DNA from: Nectonema munidae
Lineage: Eukaryota; Nematomorpha; Nectonematoida; Nectonematidae
Assembly (NCBI GenBank): GCA_030549495.1
Contig: JAUIRK010000201.1
Location: forward strand, 1-64,000
Length of the DNA stretch: 64,000 nucleotides
Direction of reading: 5' to 3'
The position numbers and the translations under genes were made by a program. Below are positions 56,366 to 64,000 of the stretch, piece after piece. Each line of letters begins with the position of its first letter. Position 1 is the first letter of the stretch. The notes beneath the pieces are model-generated. The model had not been told where the DNA came from and ran no database searches. It saw only the letters and a list, made by a program, of their open reading frames with translations.

Positions 56366-56939
56366 CAGTAAACCCTCTCATATACGATCGATCATTCAGC
56401 CACATTTAAAAAGTCCTATTTGAAAAGAAGTTGTTACAAAAGGGTTTCAAAAATGATGTTTTTTGATAACGTCATGACAGTATTATAACTTGTTTATTTT
56501 TTATTAATAAAACATAATTTGATTAAATATGCATGAAATTAATATAAAAATCAATCTTATTGAAATTAAAATTAAAAAGTAAAAATTTGTTAAAAATAAT
56601 CCTAATTTTAATTAATATTTTTAAAAAATCCATTCGCATGAGATATAAAATAGAAATAAACATGTTATATTCGCTAAACATAATATATCAACATTTTAAA
56701 TTGATATCGTATCTGAGGGGTTAGACAAGTCGTAAGAGGAGTATAGGGGCGTGAGTATGGTTGGTTAGATACCGGATTCAATAACTCAAGGTCTTGGGTT
56801 CGATCCTACATCAAGCTTGCTTTCTTCATAGTTCGATACAAGAGGCGCAATTACGGTACCATTACCATTATAATTAATGTAAATATCATTTGTGTTTAAA
56901 GTTGTAGCTTTGAGAAGTTGTATTTCAGAGGGGTTACTG
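56366..56939. mobile_element. pogo-like MITE flanked by TA
   Basis: CAGTAAACCCTCTC at the left and the reverse complement of the right end, CAGTAACCCCTCTG, form inverted repeats, each next to TA (56364-56365, 56940-56941) as for pogo/Tc1 insertions. No transposase. A SINE has inserted into it at 56744-56871. Confidence 0.75.
56744..56871 (+). repeat. tRNA-derived SINE inside the pogo-like MITE
   Basis: GGTTAGATACCGG (A-box-like), TCTTGGGTTCGATCCT (B box), then TTCATAGTTCGATACAAGAG and GCGCAATTACGG. Closely resembles the copy at 26644-26832. Confidence 0.75.
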
Positions 56940-58187
56940 TATATATGAAAATTATTTCAACGTGTAAAAGGAACATCCCGATTTTTGAGTTTTAAAAATT
57001 TTTTCATAAGCAAAGAAGAATAAAATATATTATGTTTTAAGAAGTTTACAATTTTATCCAAAATACGTTTTTATTAGAGATAGAAAGCATAGGGGCATGC
57101 CATATTTGGTTATTGCCAATAATATCGATGTAAAAGAAACTCCAAAATTAAGCAAAAAACTACAGTATAATTAAGGAAAAAATGGATTTTTTTTAATTAT
57201 AGTAAGTCAAAACAATTAAAATAGTATAAAAAATTTTAAACTTTTGAATAAAATTATACGTGTTTACTTAATTGCACAATTTGCAACTTTTTAAGAATTT
57301 ATTTTAAAAAGCAAACTATTTAAAGATTTATAGTGAAAAATATGTATAAATGTGACATTGTCTCAAAGGGGCACATGGTTTTAGAGTGATATTCATTAAA
57401 AAATATTCCGAAATTGAGTTTGTTTCTAACGACATTATTTCAAAGAAACGTCACTTTAAATGACATTATTTCAAAAAATGCCCCTTATTTTGTTTGCGAG
57501 TAGAAAAATGTATAAACTTCCATGTGACCTTTAAGTTTGGTCTTTATCTTACAAATTTAAATGTGGGTTGGATATTTCTGAAATCAATTCCGATATCATA
57601 ATCTACCATTATCTCCATACGCTTTCTTTCATTACTTAAAAATTTTTTACAACACCAAATCCATTTTTTACCATAAAATTCGGCGCAAAGATTAAAAATA
57701 TTTTAATGACTTCTGAATTTGATCTTTTTTGATATCCAAAATTTATGGCTACTTATATAAATTATTTTCCAAAATATAACTATCATAAAAATTTTAAAGT
57801 TTAAAAAATTTAAAAGAAAAGATAATTTGAAACCTTTTATTTGGAGGCGCTATCGTCCACTTTTGAAATCACTGTCCTAGACTATCAAAATCATGCCTTC
57901 ATCCAATATCTGTTTTTGTATATTTTTCATTTTTGTAACAAATAGAGCTGTTTTCTATACTTCCTGAATAAAGGATAAGTTTTAGCATTCAAGATAAAAC
58001 TTTCAAATTTCTTGCTTTCTTCTAAGTTGTATGGTATTCTGATGGATGTCACGAGAATTTTTACTATTTATTTAATTTAGATTATGAACTAAAAATTTTA
58101 TTTGTCCAAATCCAGCCTTTATAATTTGTGCATTCCTATATAAAATATGACATTCAATTTTCTTACGAAAATATTTTCTCCCCAAAG

Positions 58188-58280
58188 GAATGAAGAAGGA
58201 AGAAGTATGCGAAAAACTTGAAGAGCTGTCAAGCAGTGCAATTAACCAAACAACTAAAATACCCCTCATTTTCGCAATAA
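58188..58280 (+). CDS. Ankyrin gene exon, upstream
   Basis: 2 nt plus 30 codons: MKKEEVCEKLEELSSSAINQ then TTKIPLIFAI,  plus 1 nt. The end is the first helix of an ankyrin repeat. Confidence 0.7.
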
Positions 58281-61237
58281 GTAAATCTTTCCTTTCACAT
58301 ACTTATATATTACATATTTCAAGAGTCATGGTCTTTTTTGTCACGACACAGCTATACAAACACTTAGATCTGATTGGATAAAAAATATCTGATAAATTTT
58401 TTGTTTAAACCAATCAAATTGTGCATGAATCGAACGAATTTACTTTGAAACAATTATTTCATGTATCAAGTTTATTGCTTTTGAAAAAAATATATAATAT
58501 AGGTGTAGGAAAGTGTTACGGCGCTTATATATCGCTAAGTCAACTTTGAAGTTTTTTGAATCATACAATTTCACTCCCATATATCCTAGAGTCTAAGGCC
58601 ACTATACTACTTAGGCATAAAAGTATACACAACTAAGTTCGGAATGGAAACGGAGTACCTTGTTATATACATACAAATCTTATTACGCTTTGTTCTTTAT
58701 AGGATACATTTGACACAATAAAATAAATTATGACTTATGATAATTTTTAATTTGATGGGGTTATTAGTTCCATTTCCTAGTTTATACAGAAAAATCAGGA
58801 CACAAAACGATAAAATTAGTGAAAAGGCTAATGTTTTCTTGCTTTAGAAAAAAATTGAAAGCATAACCTATGTTCAAAATGTCAAAGTTTACTAAACTCT
58901 TGGGGACATTTTTAATAAATAACTTTATGAAAATAAAAGACTCTTTAACATAGTGGACACATATGCACTTTATCAAGAATTCTTAGCCAGTTGTGTACAC
59001 GCAAGTAACCAGAATTTTTTTTGGCTAAATCCAAAAAAGCTTACGATCAGAGTGCCAAAACCTCTATCCTATAGGTTCCATATATCCTCTTTGTAGAAAA
59101 GAAAATTCATATGTTCTAAGATATATCTAAATTGATAAAATAATTGTAATTGCATGTAAATATTTGTGAAATTTTGTTAGAATTGTTATTAATCAGAAAA
59201 TTTTCGGGAAGAGTGGGGGGCGACTGCACCTTCTCGCCCCGCCTCGTTGTGTATACACTAACTTATCTTCAAATACTATAAAAAGTTCATTTTAGCGAAT
59301 AAACTTTTTTTTTCACCGTTAGAAAAAATTTAGGCGAACCCAAGCTTGTCCGCATACCTTTATTACTTAAAATGATCTAGAAAGGTCTTAAAAGCCTATT
59401 TCAATTTTAAATGAATATTTGTGGTTAACCCGTTATAAGTACTAGGCAAGGCAGACAACTTTATTGAATTTCAATTAATTTCAGTTAAAAACTGGACATT
59501 GTCTGCTGTCCATTTTTGGGTCATTAGTAATAAATGGCCATAAAACAATTTCAAAATTTAATTATTATTTTTAAGTTGCTGATTTTATATGTTTATAGAA
59601 AGAATTTTTAACTTGACTAATTGTCTTTTAATTTAGCGCCATTTTTTTTATCATAATCAGCAAGGCTTTTTAGAAGTAAGTTTCTAACTTACAGTATCCC
59701 AACCAATGTTCCCACTAATTTTTTTGTTGTTTGCGCAAAAATAAAATCATCTGAGCAAAAAATATTTAAACCAAAAACAACTGCGCAATTTTTTAAAGAA
59801 ATATTTAATATTTAGTTATATCTTATCAGGAAAAAAATGATCTCAAAAAAACTCATCATCTCCACTCTTGAAATTATTGTGAGATTGACGTATGATAGCG
59901 TCAATTCACGGATAGTGCAACATTACCGAAATTTTTTTCGTGATTAGTTGCTGCACAAAAGTCAAAACTGCAGCGCAAATCTAAAAAAATCACTGCGCAA
60001 TTGCGCTGCTGCGCAGCTTAGAAGGAAGCTTGAATTCCCAACCCGTTGCCATGTGGCTAAAATGGAGCATAAAAAAATCTAGGTGATCCACAAAAAAATT
60101 GAAATATTAAGTTAGTGTATATTTCACAAGAAATACTAATACAAAAAGATCAAAACCAAAAAATCAACCATGAGACACACTCATCATGATTACATTTGTT
60201 TCACCATTATGAACATATGGTAATTTCTTGTGTGCTGTGTGTTTGAGTCAATAGAAATATTTACGTATTTTATAAAAGACAAAGTTATTGTTAAATACGC
60301 ATGAAAAATTGCCAATAAAATATTCAAGGAAACCTTTATTTTTATTCTGAAATATTTTCATGGATCACTGAAAAAATCTTTTCCGACCAGAAGTAATATA
60401 CGTTGGGAATCAGTGGTCTAACTGACTGAATGCAAATCCTGAGATATAATCAAAAAGAAAAATGATATTTCAGTTTAAATTTATTTATGCTACAAAATTT
60501 TAAACGTAGAAAATTTATGCCAATTATATTTAATAAAGATAAACTAGATAAACTTAATAGAGATAAACGTTTTTTCATTGGATATTTTTTACATACGGGT
60601 TAACATTCCAGAAAATGAGATGCAAAGACAGATAAAACTTCGCATTATGTCTCTCTTAATGCTTATTTTATCAAACATTTAAAAAGTAATTTTAGATGAG
60701 AGAAACGATGTCTTGGATAAATATTATATTTATTTTTAATAGCATGTTAAATCTCCTATTAAAATATAATACATCTTCTCAAAACAAATAAAAGTTACTG
60801 CTCGGTATAAGAAGCCATTTGCACCACAAATCTCCAAAAAAGTTCACAATGCTCAAACAAATAAGACCTGGTCGAAATCTACATTTAGATGTATTTCTGC
60901 ATATTTGTAACAACGATTGAATTCGTAACTTGTGAAATAAGTTTCAAACTTTAAAAAATTTCCAAATAAAAATGTTGTTTGATAGGAAGAGGAAATGCTG
61001 ATAAAGTGGATGAAATATTGAAAATGAATCATAGAGCGGAGCTACTTGAGAAAGACTTCAATGGATTGAGTGCTTTACACATTTCGCTTTTCATGTGCTG
61101 TAAAGAAGAAGAAGAAGAATGTGGTAGGCAGGGCGGAAGAGTGGCCATTTTTCGAAAAATTTTATGCTCACTACCTGAATTGACGAATGCAAAAGACATT
61201 ACTGGATGCACAACCTTAATGTATGCTGCAGCAAAGA
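58188..61237 (+). CDS. Ankyrin-repeat protein, two exons of a longer gene
   Basis: Exons 58188-58280 and 60986-61237. The first follows acceptor TTTTCTCCCCAAAG and ends at donor GTAAAT; the second follows TTTGATAG and ends at GTAAAA. Phases agree, rebuilding the repeat TTKIPLIFAI+RRGNADKVDE, which fits the ankyrin consensus (TPLhxAxxxGxxxvvxxLL). The second exon continues DFNGLSALHISLF, then ITGCTTLMYAAAKS, a further repeat start. Between them is an insert with EEEEEC and GRQGG, longer than a standard linker. Ankyrin repeats bind protein partners; the function of this gene cannot be named. An ATG at 58190 could be the start, or the exon is internal. Exons after 61237 were not found in the window. 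Confidence 0.75.
58281..60985 (+). other. 2.7-kb intron of the ankyrin gene
   Basis: AT-rich. It contains a hAT-type MITE at 59705-60035 and a G-rich fragment near 59208-59240 (GAGTGGGGGGCGACTGCACC) that may be another hAT end. Confidence 0.55.
59705..60035. mobile_element. 331-bp hAT-type MITE with perfect 8-bp target duplication
   Basis: Flanks TCCCAACC at 59697-59704 and 60036-60043 are identical. The left end AATGTTCCCACTAA and the right end TTAGAAGGAAGCTTGAAT are imperfect inverted repeats; the right subterminal GCGCTGCTGCGCAGCTTAGA is the pattern of a widespread hAT family with GCGCAGC motifs. No coding. Confidence 0.72.
60986..61237 (+). CDS. Ankyrin gene exon, downstream
   Basis: 83 full codons: RGNADKVDEILKMNHRAELL, EKDFNGLSALHISLFMCC, an acidic-basic insert, RVAIFRKILCSLPEL, then TGCTTLMYAAAK. 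Ends at a moderate donor. Confidence 0.78.
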
Positions 61238-62192
61238 GTAAAATAAAGTTTTATATTTATTTATCAAATGAAGTTAAATGAACAGATTAATCATTTTCTA
61301 GAATTACACAATTTGGTATTAAAACTAGGAATGTACCGATTAATCGGCATCGCTGGAATCGGCTAAATTTTGAAGAACCGGAATCGGTATCGACAAAAAA
61401 CTAAAAAATACTGTTTCTTCGATTTAAACAGAATTGAAATCTATGAATTCATTTATAAGTTTAAAATTTTAATATCTAAGCTATCGGGAAACTTATTTGC
61501 CTTATTAAAATAAATGATAATTTTTTAAAGTTTTTTTTGTCAATTTTGTTTTCTGCCAATACAACAAGAAGATTTGTTAACATTAACTAAGACATTGGAT
61601 CCTGATTAACTTATACAAATGCGATCCTCAAAAAAAGGTTGGCAAAGTCACTGTATATATGTATACAATCTTTGGCGGGCACATCTGATCCTTTGATCTT
61701 CATGACTTTTTACAAGAGTTGAAAAAGTAAAGTTCTACTCGCGTACTTAAAATTTTTTTAAATGCAACTCTGACCAAAAATATATAGAGTTTATTTGTTT
61801 TGGGATCTTTAGAAATCGTCTTACTCCATAAGTCGGAGAAAAACAGATGTTTGTAAATTTCAACCTGAAAATTTTAATTTTAACTATTGAAATAATAAAT
61901 ATAGGAATATTATAATGAAATAACAATTAATCATTTTTATTTTATAAGTGGTTTATCATTTTTAAGCTTAGCTTTAAAGTTAATATACGAGTATTTTCAA
62001 AACTACAATATTAGTAGGGGTATCGTTGTTTTAACTCTTTGGCAAAAATAAAAATAGGTGAATTAAATTCGCTTTTAGATTAAAGAATAACGATCAGAAT
62101 AAACAGGCTTAATAAATTAAGCAAAAGATTTGTATTACAGACGATTTTATTTCTATAAAGTCATCAGCAGTCGATTCGGGTCGTTTGAGCGC
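61238..62192. other. No gene recognised; one hAT-like end
   Basis: TAGGAATGTACCGATTAATC and CGGCATCG at 61327-61355 look like one end of a hAT element; no partner end was found. Confidence 0.4.
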
Positions 62193-62341
62193 TTAACCCT
62201 TTCGTGACCAGAAAAATCAGACGATATTTATTAAAAAGCAGAAGATTTACAAAACTATTTGAAAAAGCAGACGAAGGTGAAATTGTTTATGTAACATATA
62301 TGATACACTGGTCACGACATGTGAACGACAAAACTAGTTAA
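62193..62341. mobile_element. 149-bp TTAA-ended MITE
   Basis: Starts TTAACCCTTTCGTGACCAG and ends with TTAA at 62338-62341, with TGGTCACGACATG subterminal on the right mirroring GACCA on the left. Internal AATCAGACGATATTTA and AAGCAGAAGATTT match the copy at 16391. Confidence 0.65.
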
Positions 62342-62698
62342 TGGTAACTCCTTTGATGCTTATTTATTTAGGTGCTTTGATATGCACACTTATTGCTGCC
62401 AAGATGGTATATGGCTCATGCTATCATTTGATAAACGAAAGGATCGTAATAAATATATACTAAGACGGATTTCAGATAACTCTTTAAGAAGATCACATAT
62501 TCGTGGGTATAGAGATGAGCATCGAACTACGTGAATGCTATTCAAACTAGGCAGTCTAAAAACCTTATCCTCTTGTTTACGATCAGCATATCCACTTTAA
62601 AAAAAATGCAATCATTGTTTTTTTTCTTCTGCTTTACTCTTAAAAATATCGTCTGATTATTTTGGTGGTTAACGGCTCCACGATAAAATGCTATGTTA

Positions 62699-63245
62699 TC
62701 GGGGCCCGCGCACCCTATTTATTTTGGGGGCTTGAGCCCCCCCTCTCAATTTTCCAAGTCTCTCCACTCAATTTTTCAAGCTTAAATAAGTTTTAAATGA
62801 ATTACATCAGATAAAGTGCGCTTGTGAAGAAGTCTTTTCTTTGTACATTGGTAGTTTCAATAAATCTATTATAAAATTGTCTAGAGTATTTTTTGAGTAT
62901 CACGCTGCTCTAACAATAGGAATCAGCACTGCATCCTGTGAGAGAAGTTTTTCGACTCTTAAAAGAGTTTTCGAGTTTTTGAACTATTTCAACGAAAAGT
63001 CAGGAAGGCTGAATGTTTGACATGTAAATTGCTTTTTTACTCTAAAAATGATATGTTGTTAATAAAATGATTTTATTCTTTCACTTTTGTTTTATAATTG
63101 TTCATTATACTCCTCAATCCTCATCACCTTACTTTTATGACCTTCTTTAGCTCTTGTTTCCGATGTTGATTGAATTTGCTTCTAGAAATGGAAATTTTAT
63201 AGTGTGTATTTTCATTATGTATAGTTTCAGCCCCTTTGAGTTTTT
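62699..63245 (+). mobile_element. hAT remnant with transposase C-terminus
   Basis: Starts at GGGGCCCGCGCACC with a G/C-rich subterminal part. The frame at about 62915-63015 reads IGISTASCERSFSTLKRVFE, the SCERxFS hallmark of the hAT dimerisation domain, and GRLNV. The 3' noncoding part (63058-63240) matches 44447-44620 in reverse. Most of the transposase is missing. Confidence 0.75.
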
Positions 63246-64000
63246 TGTGTCACTGGTGTATTAATACAAATAATTAGGAAAATTTGTGTCAAGAATGACA
63301 AAAAAGTGTGTATATGTAAAAGTATTTATGTGAGATTACGCTAAACTAACCCTACCTTCAAAGAATTGGTGTAAAATTTTATTTTTTTCAAAATACAAAA
63401 GATGTTGCTATCTTAACATATTTTTAAGGAGAGTCACTTTGTCTTTCTGATCCATTCTACTGTAAGGAATCTTTTTGGTGAAAATGGGTATAATATTCTT
63501 CAATGTTGCTCTCTTTTTGGCATATCGCAAAATTAGTAAATTTGTAGTCTGAATCATCTTCTAGCTATTTTCTACAACTATAAATCTGGTATCTACATTT
63601 GAAAAGTAAAAATCGCGATGCATTAGTAGCGGATTCAGACCAGATTCAAATTAACATTGTTCTAAGGGATGAAACTATATGAATGAGAAACAAAAATCTC
63701 CAATCATCATTTTTCTCTTCTATCATAAAAAAGTACAATTTTTCTATCTTTCTTCACTTTACATTCATTCTGCACACTCAATATTAGTTTAGAGAATCAT
63801 AATAGTTTGGTATTTTTTAATTTTTGATGTGTGCTGAGTTAAAAAACTATTTTAATTAATTGTTCTTAACCTATACTGTTATGTTTTTACTATAAAGGGG
63901 AATTGAAATTCATTCTCTTGAATATTATATCCTCTTGAAATATTTTACAAGTAAATACTGTCTTAACTTTAGACAAATTGAAATGTGTTGAAACTTTATT
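63246..64000. other. Right edge, nothing recognised
   Basis: AT-rich sequence without a supported frame, repeat or exon. Confidence 0.5.

Larger units (their letters stand above)
55273..58187. other. Stretch upstream of the ankyrin exons, no gene recognised
   Basis: AT-rich. The pogo-like MITE with its SINE (56366-56939) is the only element identified. Upstream exons of the ankyrin gene might lie here, but none could be recognised. Confidence 0.5.

Overview
This window is AT-rich eukaryotic DNA, most likely from an arthropod. The genes are split by GT-AG introns, two protein families are typically animal, and the repeats are non-LTR retrotransposons (LINEs), hAT, piggyBac and pogo-like DNA transposons, miniature elements (MITEs) and tRNA-derived SINEs. 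A crustacean such as a copepod fits this mix, but the species cannot be fixed from the sequence. No bacterial genes, CRISPR arrays or rRNA genes were seen.

Three host genes can be supported. (1) Bases 3840-4687 (minus) hold five compact exons of a farnesyl diphosphate synthase, with the first Asp-rich motif but none of the C-terminal part. Either the gene continues past the left edge across a transposon-filled intron, or the copy is truncated. (2) Bases 14349-38113 (minus) hold 15 exons of NAA25, the auxiliary subunit of N-terminal acetyltransferase NatB. All exon phases agree and give 981 residues, close to the animal family length; only the short first exon was not found. Introns of 49-89 bases alternate with introns of 0.9-8.5 kb stuffed with repeats. 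(3) Bases 58188-61237 (plus) hold two exons of an ankyrin-repeat protein that continues outside the recognised exons.

Mobile DNA fills the rest. The left edge carries a 2.47-kb DNA transposon with 12-bp terminal inverted repeats and one uninterrupted transposase-like frame, the longest intact frame in the window. Bases 6.3-9.9 kb hold pieces of a Jockey/CR1-like LINE. Bases 10432-11500 are a hAT element with a perfect 8-bp target duplication and a gene-like internal segment. The largest NAA25 intron contains a 5.2-kb hAT insertion (18359-23553) with perfect ends and target duplication. Inside it are two smaller elements, a large foldback structure and a run of 24 G. Bases 39.4-45.1 kb hold a decayed LINE with endonuclease, reverse transcriptase and RNase H, and a second copy facing it tail to tail. 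An RTE-like LINE cut off before its catalytic YADD box follows (45.6-47.6 kb). Two piggyBac transposase remnants lie at 50-55 kb, with a 316-bp hairpin between them. The right end holds a pogo-like MITE with a SINE inside, a hAT MITE in the ankyrin intron, and hAT and TTAA-ended remnants.

The host genes are unrelated and do not form a pathway. I found no wholly new system. The observations most worth pursuing are the unclassified transposon at the left edge, the interrupted farnesyl diphosphate synthase, the layered hAT/foldback insertion, the possible gene fragment inside a hAT element, and the long hairpin.
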